Part shown: positions 42,702-52,029 of the stretch, in pieces | Layout of the letters: each line of letters begins with the position of its first letter | How positions within the stretch are numbered: the first letter of the stretch is position 1 | Assembly (NCBI GenBank): GCA_029432815.1 | Contig: JAROBA010000024.1 | Location: 24,839-88,838 of the forward strand | Direction: 5' to 3' | From: Pontiellaceae bacterium B1224 | GTDB taxonomy: Bacteria > Verrucomicrobiota > Kiritimatiellia > Kiritimatiellales > Pontiellaceae | DNA length: 64,000 nt | Translations under genes and position numbers: made by a program | Notes under the pieces: generated by a model | The model's database searches: none | Told to the model about the DNA's origin: nothing | What the model saw: the letters and a program-made list of their open reading frames with translations, nothing else

Positions 42702-44006
42702 ATGCTGAAATCGAAGTTGGCAGCCGTTGCGGCTGTCTTTGTTGCGTTATTATGTTCTACCGGCACGGTATTCGCGGCCGACGGAACCCCTGAAGTGGAC
42801 ACCGGTACGACCGCGTGGATGCTTACCTCTACCGGGCTGGTTCTGCTGATGGTCCCCGGCCTAGCGATGTTCTACGGCGGTCTGGTCCGCACGAAGAACG
42901 TACTCGGCACCATGATGCACTCGTTTGCGGCGATGGCGATTGTGGGCGTTATCTGGATGATTTGCGGCTACTCCATGAGCTTCGGCTCCAACGTCCTCGG
43001 TGGCTGGTGCGGCTGGAATTCCGACTACTTTTTTCTAAAGGGCATCGATACCTCCATCATGGAAGCCGGCATCCCGGAATATGTGTTTGCCATGTTCCAG
43101 GGCAAATTCGCGATCATCACGCCCGCTCTGATTGCGGGTGCATTTGCGGAACGCGTTAGGTTTCGCGGCTACTGCGTGTTTATCGCCCTGTGGAGTCTGC
43201 TCATTTACAACCCGCTCTGCCACTGGGTCTGGGCGGAAGACGGATTTCTTTTTCAAAAGGGTGCCATCGATTTTGCGGGGGGCACCGTGATTCATATTTC
43301 CGCCGGTGCCGCTGCTCTTGTCTGCGCGTTCTACCTCGGCCCACGCCGCGGCTATCCTAAAACCGCCATGCATCCGAACAATCTCGTCATGACCCTGATC
43401 GGGGCCGGATTTCTCTGGGTGGGATGGTTTGGCTTCAATGCCGGGTCATCGGTTGATTCCGGACTTGTTACCGCGCAGGCTCTGGCCGTGACGCAGGTGG
43501 CCGCCGCCGCCGGCGCACTTTCATGGATGATTCTGGAAGGGATTCTCTATAAAAAAGTCACAACGCTCGGATTTGTTTCCGGTGTGCTCGCCGGCCTCGT
43601 GGCCATCACCCCGGCCGCCGGTGCCGTGCAGCCCTGGGGCGCTCTCATTCTCGGCATGACTGCTTCGGTCCTCTGCTACCTCGCTATTGAAATGAAAAAT
43701 AAACTGGGCTACGACGACACACTCGACGTATTCGGCATCCATGGCGTCGCCGCAATTTGGGGAGCCATCGGACTCACCTTTGTGCTGCGGCCGGGCACAA
43801 TCGATGTCAGCATGTTGCATCAGCTCTGGGTTCAGATCGAAGGTTGTCTGGTCAGTCTGGGTTACGCCGGTATTATGACCTTCATTCTCGTGGTGCTGGT
43901 TGATAAAACAATCGGCTTCCGCATGAGCCCCGAAGAAGAGATGGCCGGAATGGATCAGACACTTCACTCCGAGCGTGGCTACGGCATGCTGAACCTTAAT
44001 TCGTAA
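42702..44006 (+). CDS. amtB: Ammonium transporter AmtB
   Basis: The 434-residue protein has a cleavable signal peptide (to about TVFA), then eleven membrane segments. The twin pore histidines sit in GGTVIHISAG and FGIHGVAAIWG. AGAFAERVRFRGY and WFGFNAGSS are also typical. It imports ammonium and is gated by the PII protein encoded next. The cytoplasmic tail ends SERGYGMLNLNS. GGAGAGAG precedes the ATG. Confidence 0.96.
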   Translation: MLKSKLAAVAAVFVALLCSTGTVFAADGTPEVDTGTTAWMLTSTGLVLLMVPGLAMFYGGLVRTKNVLGTMMHSFAAMAIVGVIWMICGYSMSFGSNVLGGWCGWNSDYFFLKGIDTSIMEAGIPEYVFAMFQGKFAIITPALIAGAFAERVRFRGYCVFIALWSLLIYNPLCHWVWAEDGFLFQKGAIDFAGGTVIHISAGAAALVCAFYLGPRRGYPKTAMHPNNLVMTLIGAGFLWVGWFGFNAGSSVDSGLVTAQALAVTQVAAAAGALSWMILEGILYKKVTTLGFVSGVLAGLVAITPAAGAVQPWGALILGMTASVLCYLAIEMKNKLGYDDTLDVFGIHGVAAIWGAIGLTFVLRPGTIDVSMLHQLWVQIEGCLVSLGYAGIMTFILVVLVDKTIGFRMSPEEEMAGMDQTLHSERGYGMLNLNS

Positions 44007-44066
44007 ATGGATGGTGTTAAGTTTTAGGTTTTAAGTATTAAGACAAACTTCCCTGCTGAAGCGCCT

Positions 44067-44083
44067 AAAACTTAACCACTTAA
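44067..44083. repeat. AT-rich dispersed repeat (copy 1)
   Basis: AAAACTTAACCACTTAA occurs here and in inverse orientation at 48882-48898. Both lie in intergenic spacers among further TTAAGT/ACTTAA runs (44015-44095 and 48876-48945). Confidence 0.6.
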
Positions 44084-44111
44084 AACTTAAAACAATTCCG
44101 AAGGAATTCTC

Positions 44112-44453
44112 ATGAAACTCATTACTGCAATAATCCAGGAAGACAAACTCGACGAAGTGCGCGAAGCGCTGACTGCGGCAGAAATCGGCCGCATTACCGT
44201 CACCCGCGTGGATGGCCACGGCCGGCAGGAAGACACCGAAATCTATCGTGGGCAGGTGGTGGTTCCCAACCTGATCCCGAAGGTGGAAGTTAAAGTGGGA
44301 GTGAACGAAGAATTCGTCGACATCACAGTTGATGCCATTCTGAAAGCCGCCCGCCATGGCGATGGCAAGGTCGGCGATGGCAAGATCTTCGTCGCCCCGC
44401 TCGATGAATGCATCCGCATCCGCACCGGCGAGCGCGGCAGCGAAGCCATCTAA
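44112..44453 (+). CDS. glnK: PII nitrogen regulatory protein (GlnK type)
   Basis: The 113-residue PII protein follows amtB, the usual GlnK position. The B- and C-loop regions (GDGKVGDGKIFVAPLDECIRIRTGERG) bind ATP/ADP. In the T-loop (RQEDTEIYRGQVVVPNLIPK) the first tyrosine (Y45) and the lysine (K57) are kept. The second tyrosine, the uridylylation site Y51 of E. coli GlnB, is valine and one residue is missing. So it probably is not controlled by GlnD at that site. It would block AmtB in nitrogen-replete cells. Confidence 0.92.
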   Translation: MKLITAIIQEDKLDEVREALTAAEIGRITVTRVDGHGRQEDTEIYRGQVVVPNLIPKVEVKVGVNEEFVDITVDAILKAARHGDGKVGDGKIFVAPLDECIRIRTGERGSEAI

Positions 44454-44486
44454 ATCCGTTCTTTAAATCGGATTTCCCAATCATTG

Positions 44487-44514
44487 AAAAAGGCGGCTCA
44501 TGGGCTGCCTTTTT
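44487..44514 (+). terminator. Rho-independent terminator after glnK
   Basis: AAAAAGGCGGC pairs with GCTGCCTTTTT across CTCATGG. A T-run follows. The rest of the 333-base gap (44454-44786) holds the HU promoter region and no gene. Confidence 0.85.
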
Positions 44515-44786
44515 CGAGTTTATGGCCCGCTGCGGGGAAAAAGATGCAAGGACACTACCGAATCCCCGAAATTTGAGACATCAACTTTTATGAGCCCACC
44601 CATTCGGAAGCCCCGTCCACACGGAGCGTCGCGAAAGAAGGTCTTGAAAAAAAGTACGTATAAATGAACTTCCTGTCTTGCGGGAAGCAAGGGTTTCCAT
44701 CTATAACTTTTTCTGAATAGTGCTTAGGTCGGGCAGACGTCCGGGGACGCACTAAGGGAGCCATAAAAATACAAAGGAGTAAAAAC

Positions 44787-45083
44787 ATGGCAGCAGTAAC
44801 CAAAGGCGATATCATCGCCAAGATCGCAACCGACGCAGACATCACTAAAGTTCAGGCAAAAGCCGCTTACGAATCTATTGTTGCTCAGACATACAAAGGT
44901 GCAAAATCTGTAGACGGGTTCACTCTTCCAGGTCTTGGAAAATTCATCAAATCCAAGCGTAAAGCACGTAACGGCCGCAACCCGGCGACCGGCGAAACCA
45001 TCAAGATCAAAGCAAAAACTATCGTGAAATTCCGCGTGGCCAAAGCGGCTCAGGACGGAATCGTTCCGCCGAAAAAGAAATAA
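44787..45083 (+). CDS. HU-family DNA-binding protein
   Basis: The 98-residue HU/IHF-family protein has the dimer core (KGDIIAKIATDADITKVQAK), the flanking LPGLGKF and the DNA-binding arm RNGRNPATGETIKI, with a basic tail VPPKKK. It bends and packs the nucleoid. AAAGGAG precedes the ATG. A one-mismatch palindrome lies at 44926. Confidence 0.93.
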   Translation: MAAVTKGDIIAKIATDADITKVQAKAAYESIVAQTYKGAKSVDGFTLPGLGKFIKSKRKARNGRNPATGETIKIKAKTIVKFRVAKAAQDGIVPPKKK

Positions 45084-45135
45084 TCAGGCTCATATAGCCT
45101 GATTAAAAAAGAGGCCGTCCTGCGGTCTCTTTTTT
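45082..45135 (+). terminator. Tandem terminators after the HU gene
   Basis: AATCAGGCT/AGCCTGATT forms a first 9-bp hairpin. AAAAAAGAG-CCG/CGG-CTCTTTTTT forms a second with a T-run. The second reads as a terminator in both directions. Confidence 0.85.
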
Positions 45136-45162
45136 ATGCCCATCACCTTAGGAGGCAAGCCG

Positions 45163-45468
45163 ATGTTTATTGTTCACGTTTTTATTCATGTTAAGCCAGA
45201 CTGTGTTGAAGACTTCAAAGCAGCAACCCTCGCCAATGCAAAAAACTCCATTCAGGAAGCTGGGATTGCCCGTTTTGATTTTCTGCAGGATGCCGACCCC
45301 AACCGGTTTGTGCTCATTGAGGTCTACCGCACGCCTGAAGATGCGGTCCGACACAAAGAAACCGCGCACTACCAAACCTGGCGCGATACTGTGGCCGACA
45401 TGATGGCGGAACCGCGCTCCAGCGTGAAATACACCAATATCGCGCCGGACGAAAACGGGTGGGACTGA
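45163..45468 (+). CDS. Antibiotic-biosynthesis-monooxygenase-like small protein
   Basis: The 101-residue protein has the ferredoxin-like ABM fold pattern ([39 protein letters not shown], and [14 protein letters not shown]), as in YgiN/LsrG. The ATG at 45163 is chosen because AGGAGG lies eight bases upstream. Family members are quinol monooxygenases or isomerases. The substrate here is unknown. Confidence 0.85.
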   Translation: MFIVHVFIHVKPDCVEDFKAATLANAKNSIQEAGIARFDFLQDADPNRFVLIEVYRTPEDAVRHKETAHYQTWRDTVADMMAEPRSSVKYTNIAPDENGWD

Positions 45469-45615
45469 TCCGCCCGCCTGCAGGAACTGAAAAAAGAAGT
45501 TCAATTGACCTTCCCTGGATATAGGGAATCGTTATCCAACTCTGCATAATCAGATGCTTTCATTTCGTTAAAAGTAATCAAGTTGTCGGCTTTCTGCCGG
45601 AGTTCCGGATTCATG

Positions 45616-45651
45616 AAAAAACCCGCACTTCGCAATGCGAAGATACGGGTT
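45616..45651 (-). terminator. Terminator of the sugar-symporter gene
   Basis: On the minus strand AACCCG-CTTCGC pairs with GCGAAG-CGGGTTTTTT. It lies 43 bases past the symporter stop. The gap 45469-45693 holds nothing else. Confidence 0.85.
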
Positions 45652-45693
45652 CATTTGGACAGCCGTGCTTAGTCGCACGCTACCAATCAACTT

Positions 45694-47421
45694 CTATTTG
45701 AGCCAGAAGCTGAAGTAGAGATACATTCCGACTACCAGCACCAGCGTTATCGCCGTAACAATCACATCAAATTTACCAACCGTTGCCCGAACTTCGGCTT
45801 TGTTGAGTGATGAGTAGGTGAGACCTTTGATCTCTTCTTCCTTCTGAGCCGGTGTCAAAAGCGAAACACCGACCACGACCGCCACAGCAATCACAAGCAG
45901 TACACCAGACGCATAGAGGAAACTGAAATCGGCAATGCCGGAAATAAACGGCCCCGCCTCGGCTTTTCCTTCACCGTAGATCGCCTGAAGGGTCAGTTTC
46001 AACATTCCGAGCACGAACCCGGAAATCAGACCGGCCAGTGCGCCCTGCGCATTGATCCGTTTCCAGAAAAGTCCCAGCAGGAAGACCGCTGTAATCGGCG
46101 GAGCAAGATAGCCCTGTACACTTTGCAGATACTGGTAGAGACCGCCACCCGCAACTTTATACATGACTGGAATCCAGGCCATACCCAGCAGAACGATGAC
46201 CACCGTGGCCAACCGCCCGACCGTTACCAGATGTTTTTCAGACTGCCCTGGACGCAGCTTTTCATAGATGTCGACCGTGAAGAGCGAAGCACAGGAGTTA
46301 AAGAGCGAAGAGAGCGAGCTCATCAGCGCCGCCAGCAGGCCGCCCACCACAAGACCACGCAAACCGGGGGGCAGCAGATGCATCACCATGGTGGCAAAGA
46401 CCTGGTCCCCATCCACCTCGGCCACCGTGACACCTCCGGCTACTTTTTCGGGAATGATCATGATGCCCTTCTGATGCAGCGCCCACCCGATCAGCCCGGG
46501 AACGAGAAAAATCAGCACCGGCCAGACTTTAAGGAACGATCCCCAAACTGCGCCGCGCCGCGCATTCGTCAGGTTTTTCGCCGCCAACGTGCGCTGGACA
46601 ATATATTGATCCGTACACCAGTACCAAATGCCCACGACCGGCGATGCAATCATGATTCCGAGCCACGGGAAATCGTTATTCTTCCACCATGGAATGGCAT
46701 TCCCGGCCGCATCCGTTCCAACCAGCGGGCGCCAGAGGGCCATCTCGCCGGCACGTTCGCTACAGATCGACTGCAGCTCACTCCAGCCCCCCAGAGCTTT
46801 AAGTCCAAAGAAGGTGATACAGAACGACCCGATCAGCAAAATGAAGGCCTGAGCGGTGTCGGTGAAGAGTACGGCACGAAGGCCGCCGAAAACGGTGTAG
46901 ATTCCGGTCAGGATCACCGTCGTAAATGCCCCAATCCAGAAGGGGCCCCAAACCTGGCCGAACAGAGAAATCTCCAGATCCGGAAGCAACGTGCGGAACA
47001 CGATAGCTCCGGCATATACTGTTACAGATACTTTTGTAAATACGTACGCGATGAGCGAAACAACAGACAGCACCCAGCGGACGTTGGCGTTAAAGCGCTT
47101 TTCCAGAAATTCCGGCATCGTAAAGACGTTGGCGCGGTAGTAGAACGGAACAAAAATCCAGCCAAGCATCAGCATAACCCAGGCGTGCATTTCCCAGTGT
47201 GCCATGGCCATGCCGGTTGAAGCGCCCGAACCGGCCAGACCGACAATGTGTTCGGAACCGATGTTGGAAGCAAACAGCGATCCCCCGATCGCGAACCAAC
47301 CGATATTACGCCCGGCCAGGAAATAATCCGCCGAAGTATCCTGCTTTTTAGAAGACCACCAAACGATACCCACAAGCACCGCAAAATAGATCGCAATAAC
47401 CAACCAGTCTAACCCTGTCAT
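45694..47421 (-). CDS. Sodium/sugar symporter (SSS family)
   Basis: The 575-residue protein has 14 membrane segments of the SSS/SGLT family, beginning WLVIAIYFAVLVGIVWW. It contains NIGSEHIVGLAGSGA (sodium-binding region) and DQYIVQRTLAAKN. The ATG at 47421 is preferred over 47460, as GGAGAA precedes it. Location next to xylA and xylB suggests xylose as substrate, or another pentose. Confidence 0.9.
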   Translation of the reverse strand: MTGLDWLVIAIYFAVLVGIVWWSSKKQDTSADYFLAGRNIGWFAIGGSLFASNIGSEHIVGLAGSGASTGMAMAHWEMHAWVMLMLGWIFVPFYYRANVFTMPEFLEKRFNANVRWVLSVVSLIAYVFTKVSVTVYAGAIVFRTLLPDLEISLFGQVWGPFWIGAFTTVILTGIYTVFGGLRAVLFTDTAQAFILLIGSFCITFFGLKALGGWSELQSICSERAGEMALWRPLVGTDAAGNAIPWWKNNDFPWLGIMIASPVVGIWYWCTDQYIVQRTLAAKNLTNARRGAVWGSFLKVWPVLIFLVPGLIGWALHQKGIMIIPEKVAGGVTVAEVDGDQVFATMVMHLLPPGLRGLVVGGLLAALMSSLSSLFNSCASLFTVDIYEKLRPGQSEKHLVTVGRLATVVIVLLGMAWIPVMYKVAGGGLYQYLQSVQGYLAPPITAVFLLGLFWKRINAQGALAGLISGFVLGMLKLTLQAIYGEGKAEAGPFISGIADFSFLYASGVLLVIAVAVVVGVSLLTPAQKEEEIKGLTYSSLNKAEVRATVGKFDVIVTAITLVLVVGMYLYFSFWLK

Positions 47422-47458
47422 ACTACTATTCTCCTTTAAGTGAAATGCTCGACAATAC

Positions 47459-47491
47459 AAAAGGGGATACCCTTTCGATATCCCCTTTTTT
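47459..47491 (-). terminator. Terminator after xylA
   Basis: AAAAGGGGATA and TATCCCCTTTT form an 11-bp stem with a short loop, T-rich on the minus strand, between xylA and the symporter gene. Confidence 0.85.
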
Positions 47492-47513
47492 AGGTATCTG
47501 ATTTATCTTTACA

Positions 47514-48842
47514 TTAGATGTATTGATTAATCAACGCTTCATAGAGTTCCTGCTTGCCGCTGATGGGAGCAACTTCGCCGCCTGCTGCACCGATGCCCGC
47601 GAGTTCTTCGAGGGTCATCTTGCCGGCTGCGAATTCCGCACCCTTGCCTGTGCCGAAGGTTGCGTAGCGATCCGCACGCATCTTCTTGTACGGAGACTTG
47701 GTAAGGATATTATCCGCAATCACGAGTGCACGGGCAAAGACGTCCATTCCGCTGATGTGCGCAATGAAGATGTCTTCGAGGTCGGTGGAGTTACGACGGA
47801 TCTTCGCGTCGAAGTTTGTACCGCCACCCTGCAGGCCGCCCGCTTCGAGGATCACGAGCATGGCTTCAACCGTTTCGCGGATGCTGACCGGGAATTCGTC
47901 CGTGTCCCAGCCGTTCTGGTAGTCGCCGCGGTTTGCGTCGATGCTGCCGAGCATGTTGTTGTCGGCGGCAACCTGAAGGTCGTGCTGGAAGGTGTGCTGT
48001 GCGAGGGTCGCGTGGTTAACTTCAATGTTCAGTTTGAAGTCGTCCTGCAGGCCGTGTGCATTCAGGAATCCGACAACCGTTGCGGCGTCGAAGTCATACT
48101 GGTGCTTGCTCGGTTCCATCGGCTTCGGCTCAATAAGGAAGCTTCCTTTGAATCCGTTTGCGCGGGCATAGTCACGAGCCATGCGCAGGAAGTTTCCGAA
48201 GTTATCGAGTTCCTGCTTCATATTGGTGTTGAGCAGGCTCATATAGCCTTCACGTCCACCCCAGAACACATAGTTTTCGCCGCCGAGCGCGATGGTTGCA
48301 TCGATGGCATTCTTCAGTTGTGCACCGGCATAGGCCAGCGTTCCGAAATCCGGGTTGGTGCCGGCGCCGTTCATGTAGCGCGGGTTGGAGAACAGGTTGG
48401 CTGTGCCCCAAAGCAGTTTAACGCCGGAAGCAGCCTGCTTTTCTTTGGCATAGTCAACGGCCACCTGCAGACGGCGGGCAGATTCCGTGTAGTCGTTCGC
48501 ATCTTCAACGAGGTCCATGTCGTGGAAGCAGTAGTATGGCGCACCGATCTTGGTGAAGAATTCGAAAGCCGCATCCATTTTGTTCTTCGTGCGGGTGTCG
48601 ACATCATCGCCGGCAAACCACGGGAAGTTATGCGTTCCGCCGCCGAACGGATCGCCGCCGGTTCCGCAGAATGTATGCCAGTAGGCAATGGCAAAACGCA
48701 GGGTTTCTTTCATCGACTTGCCGCCTACCATTGCGTTTTCGTCGTACCATTTAAAGGCCAGCGGGTTATCGCTTTCACGACCTTCGAATCCGATTTTTCC
48801 AATGCCTGGAAAATATTCAGTGTTGCCAGTTACAATACTCAT
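47514..48842 (-). CDS. xylA: Xylose isomerase
   Basis: The 442-residue class II xylose isomerase has [36 protein letters not shown], the substrate/metal region [12 protein letters not shown] and [17 protein letters not shown]. Metal ligands are in the ENY/EPKP and HDLQ segments. It converts D-xylose to D-xylulose, the substrate of the next gene xylB. An AT-rich dispersed repeat fills the spacer to xylB. A one-mismatch palindrome (48797) lies near the start. Confidence 0.96.
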   Translation of the reverse strand: MSIVTGNTEYFPGIGKIGFEGRESDNPLAFKWYDENAMVGGKSMKETLRFAIAYWHTFCGTGGDPFGGGTHNFPWFAGDDVDTRTKNKMDAAFEFFTKIGAPYYCFHDMDLVEDANDYTESARRLQVAVDYAKEKQAASGVKLLWGTANLFSNPRYMNGAGTNPDFGTLAYAGAQLKNAIDATIALGGENYVFWGGREGYMSLLNTNMKQELDNFGNFLRMARDYARANGFKGSFLIEPKPMEPSKHQYDFDAATVVGFLNAHGLQDDFKLNIEVNHATLAQHTFQHDLQVAADNNMLGSIDANRGDYQNGWDTDEFPVSIRETVEAMLVILEAGGLQGGGTNFDAKIRRNSTDLEDIFIAHISGMDVFARALVIADNILTKSPYKKMRADRYATFGTGKGAEFAAGKMTLEELAGIGAAGGEVAPISGKQELYEALINQYI

Positions 48843-48881
48843 TTTAGTTCCTCCGTTAGTTTTTAAAAACAGTGTTAGGCA

Positions 48882-48898
48882 TTAAGTGGTTAAGTTTT
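48882..48898. repeat. AT-rich dispersed repeat (copy 2)
   Basis: Inverse copy of the 17-bp sequence at 44067-44083, in the xylB-xylA spacer (48843-48925). Confidence 0.6.
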
Positions 48899-48925
48899 AA
48901 GAACCACGGACCTAACACCTCATAC

Positions 48926-50404
48926 TTAATTACTTAAAACTGCATTCAAATGCTGCTTCCACGCGGCATACGCTTCCGCATAGTTTCCAGCCTTTGGAAC
49001 AATTTTCTTTCTGAGTTCCAAGGTTTGGAAGGCTTCTTCAAGCGATCCGTAAATTTCCGCCCCGAAGCCCGCGCCGCGTGCCGCGCCGAGAGATCCGTCG
49101 GTTTCGTATAACTCGATGGTTGCACCGCTGACACTCGCCAGCGTATCGCAGAACACATCGCTCATGAACATATTCGCAAAGCCCGCACGGATGGTTTTCA
49201 GTTCAATGCCAGTTTCGGCCATCACTTCCATTCCATACAGGAACGAGAAGACAATGCCCTCCTGCACCGCGCGGCAAATCTGAGAGCGATCATGCCGATT
49301 GAAATCGAGCCCGGCAATCTGAGCACCGATGTTTTTGTTGCCGAGCACACGCTCGGCTCCGTTACCAAACGGGAGAACCGTTACGCCGTCGGATCCGATG
49401 GCTACCGATTCGGCGAGCTCGTCCATTTCCTTATAGGAGATGTCGCCGAGCAGTCGTTTGGTCCAGGCATTCAGAATGCCGGTTCCGCTGATACACAGCA
49501 GAACGCCGAGGCGCGGATCGTCAGCGCTGTGGTTCACGTGAGCGAACGTATTCACACGCGACTTCGGATCGAACTTTTTCGCATCGGTCACGCCGTACAC
49601 CACACCGGATGTTCCGGCGGTGGCGGCAATTTCGCCGGGATTCAACACGTTGAGCGAAAGCGCGTTGTTCGGCTGATCGCCGCCGCGATACGAAACCGGG
49701 GTGCCTTCTGCCAAACCGAACGCTTCGGCGGCTTCTTTTGAAACCGTTCCCTGATTTCCAAAGGTTGGAACAATTTTGGCGAGCAGCGATTCGTCGAATC
49801 CCCAATGGTCCATCAGGAATTTAGCCGGTGCTTCGTCCTGGAAATCCCACAGCATGCCTTCGGAAAGGCCGGATGCGGTGGTGCAGGCGTCGCCGGTCAG
49901 TTTCATGGCGAGCCAATCGCCGGGCAGCATAATCTTATCGATCTGCGCATAAATTTCGGGCTGATGATCTTTCACCCACGCCAGTTTGGCGGCGGTAAAG
50001 TTGCCGGGCGAATTCATCAGGTGGCTCAGGCACTGTTCCGATCCAAGCGCTTCGAAAGCGGCTTCGCCATATGGAACCGCACGGGAATCGCACCAGATGA
50101 TGGACGGGCGGAGTACGTTTTGATCCTTATCCACGCAAACGAGGCCGTGCATCTGATAGGCAATGCCGATGGCTTTCACATCTTCCGGAGCCGCACCGGC
50201 TTCTTTCATCGCATCGCGCACGGAATCACGGGCGGTGTCGTACCAGCACTGTGGGTCCTGTTCCGCAAATCCCGCTTCGGGAGAATCAATAATCTGTTCT
50301 GTTTTCGGATAGTGCGCGCTACCGGCGCAGGTTCCTGTTTCCACATTCAACAGCGATGCCTTAACGGACGAGCTGCCGATATCTATTCCCAATAAGTAGT
50401 TCAT
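48926..50404 (-). CDS. xylB: Xylulokinase
   Basis: The 492-residue FGGY-family kinase starts LLGIDIGSSSVKASLLN and keeps PEAGFAEQDPQCW, YQMHGLVCVD and the second ATPase part GAARGAGFG. It phosphorylates D-xylulose for the pentose phosphate pathway. Two perfect copies of the palindrome lie in it (49016, FQTLE; 49756, P-T-F-G) and one near-copy (48985). It is divergent from the AraC-family regulator. Confidence 0.95.
   Translation of the reverse strand: MNYLLGIDIGSSSVKASLLNVETGTCAGSAHYPKTEQIIDSPEAGFAEQDPQCWYDTARDSVRDAMKEAGAAPEDVKAIGIAYQMHGLVCVDKDQNVLRPSIIWCDSRAVPYGEAAFEALGSEQCLSHLMNSPGNFTAAKLAWVKDHQPEIYAQIDKIMLPGDWLAMKLTGDACTTASGLSEGMLWDFQDEAPAKFLMDHWGFDESLLAKIVPTFGNQGTVSKEAAEAFGLAEGTPVSYRGGDQPNNALSLNVLNPGEIAATAGTSGVVYGVTDAKKFDPKSRVNTFAHVNHSADDPRLGVLLCISGTGILNAWTKRLLGDISYKEMDELAESVAIGSDGVTVLPFGNGAERVLGNKNIGAQIAGLDFNRHDRSQICRAVQEGIVFSFLYGMEVMAETGIELKTIRAGFANMFMSDVFCDTLASVSGATIELYETDGSLGAARGAGFGAEIYGSLEEAFQTLELRKKIVPKAGNYAEAYAAWKQHLNAVLSN
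49016..49030. repeat. Palindrome TTCCAA-GGT-TTGGAA inside xylB
   Basis: Perfect copy read on the minus strand as F-Q-T-L-E. A one-mismatch copy lies 16 bases away (48985-48999). Confidence 0.9.
49756..49770. repeat. Palindrome TTCCAA-AGG-TTGGAA inside xylB
   Basis: Perfect copy read as P-T-F-G. Confidence 0.9.
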
Positions 50405-50561
50405 AAAATCTCCTGCAAGGTTCGATTTATGGATTGCTGGACGATTGCTTTCAATACGCTGCTGTAGTTCTTATTCCAATAATCCAAGCTTCCATGTTTC
50501 CATCATTCCATCTTTTATGCCTTGAATATTATCCCAAATACAAGCACTATAATCCCACGCT

Positions 50562-51458
50562 ATGAAATCAACTATTGCAGATGGAATTCATTATTTTGGC
50601 CTGTCAGGCTTTCCCTTAGCAGTACGCCGGGTGCAGACCGACTCGGAGCATACGCCTTCGCACCCGCACGATTTGACCGAAGTGGAGCACAGCCATGATT
50701 TTTGCGAACTGGTGATTGTGACGCGCGGCAGTGCCATGCATATGCTCGAAGGGGATGAATTTCCCGTAACCGCAGGCGATGTTTTCCTGCTGCAGGGACA
50801 TCAGAGCCACTATTTCTTTGATCGCAGGAGTCTGGACCTGATCAACATTATGTATGATCCGGATAAAATCGCGTTGCCGGAAAATGAACTGCGCCGTATG
50901 CCGGGTTATTGCGCCATGTTTATGCTCGAGCCGACCTACCGCCGCCAGCACCGTTTTGCCAGCCGCCTGCATTTAAAGCGCGTTCCGCTTGCCCGGGTGG
51001 AGCGACTCACAGAAGAAATGGAACGGGAGTGCCAGGATGACATACCCGGCCGTGAAGTGGCCCTGAGAGCAAAACTCCTTGAGCTCATGGTCTTCCTTTC
51101 CAGAGCTTACACCACCTCCGATACCACCGAGGCTCATGCCCTGCTGCGTGTCGGAAATGTGATCGGCATGCTTGAAAACGATTTTTCCAAAGATTGGAAA
51201 CTGGAGGAACTGCTGAACATTGCCCATATGTCGCGAAGTAATCTGATGCGCGTATTCCGGAAGGCCACGGGACAGACTCCCATTGAATATCTCGTCCGAC
51301 TCCGCATCCAGAAATCGATGGAAATGCTGCGGAATTCCGACTTGAGCATTACGGAAATTGCGATGGAGGTCGGCTTTAACGACAGCAACTATTTCACCCG
51401 CCAATTTCGTCGTATTCTCGGCGAATCGCCCCGAGCTTTCCGGCAGGGGAAAGCATAA
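50562..51458 (+). CDS. AraC-family regulator with cupin sensor, probable xylose regulator
   Basis: The 298-residue protein has an N-terminal AraC-type cupin (about 30-120, HSHDFCELVIVTRGSAMHML) and two C-terminal helix-turn-helix motifs (about 215-295, LEELLNIAHMSRSNLMRVF and ITEIAMEVGFNDSNYFTRQF). It is divergent from xylB, so it probably senses a pentose and controls the xylose genes. The dispersed palindrome at 51185-51199 encodes S-K-D-W-K. No operator was recognised with confidence in the 157-base gap to xylB. Confidence 0.85.
   Translation: MKSTIADGIHYFGLSGFPLAVRRVQTDSEHTPSHPHDLTEVEHSHDFCELVIVTRGSAMHMLEGDEFPVTAGDVFLLQGHQSHYFFDRRSLDLINIMYDPDKIALPENELRRMPGYCAMFMLEPTYRRQHRFASRLHLKRVPLARVERLTEEMERECQDDIPGREVALRAKLLELMVFLSRAYTTSDTTEAHALLRVGNVIGMLENDFSKDWKLEELLNIAHMSRSNLMRVFRKATGQTPIEYLVRLRIQKSMEMLRNSDLSITEIAMEVGFNDSNYFTRQFRRILGESPRAFRQGKA
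51185..51199. repeat. Palindrome TTCCAA-AGA-TTGGAA inside the AraC-family gene
   Basis: Perfect copy read as S-K-D-W-K, directly before the DNA-binding domain. Confidence 0.9.
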
Positions 51459-51573
51459 GTGAGTTTTTTGAGGGCAGTTTTTAATACTGGCATACTGAAT
51501 ATAAGGGTATAAAAGTTTTTGACCCACCTTGTTTCAATAGGTTACAAAGACGTAATTAATAGGGTGCATCAGT

Positions 51574-52023
51574 ATGACTAAATTTTCACTCCAGGATGCT
51601 AAAGCAATCATTCATACCGTTTGTAAGGCAGCAGAAAACAACGAATTTCCCACGCGGGAGTCGTTCATGGATATGCTCCGGACGAATCCACACATAGCCG
51701 CGCAGGGCTATAATGCCTATGCAAAAATCTTCTTCTGGAACCAGGCCGCCACTCATCTCTATGGCTATCGGGAAGACGAAGCAATTAATAAAGATCTGAC
51801 AGAACTGATTCTACCACCCGAAATGCGCCCCCTTGCGCTGGATATGATTAGCAACGGGGCAAAGACCGGAAAGATGCCCGCAGCCTGTTCATGCGACCTT
51901 CTCAATTCAGATGGCGACTTCATTACCGTCTATTCCGGTCATGTCGTTTTCCAATGGGACCACTCAACCACCCCCGAATTTTACTGCATTGATCTGGCCA
52001 TCCAGTCAGAAAATGAAGAATAA
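51574..52023 (+). CDS. Single PAS-domain protein
   Basis: The 149-residue protein contains one PAS-like domain (about 45-140: IFFWNQAATHLYGYREDEAI then ELILPPEMRPLALDMI). No output domain follows, so it would sense a signal and act through a partner protein. The gene stands alone on the plus strand and converges with the AEC transporter gene. Confidence 0.75.
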   Translation: MTKFSLQDAKAIIHTVCKAAENNEFPTRESFMDMLRTNPHIAAQGYNAYAKIFFWNQAATHLYGYREDEAINKDLTELILPPEMRPLALDMISNGAKTGKMPAACSCDLLNSDGDFITVYSGHVVFQWDHSTTPEFYCIDLAIQSENEE

Positions 52024-52029
52024 ACCGCC

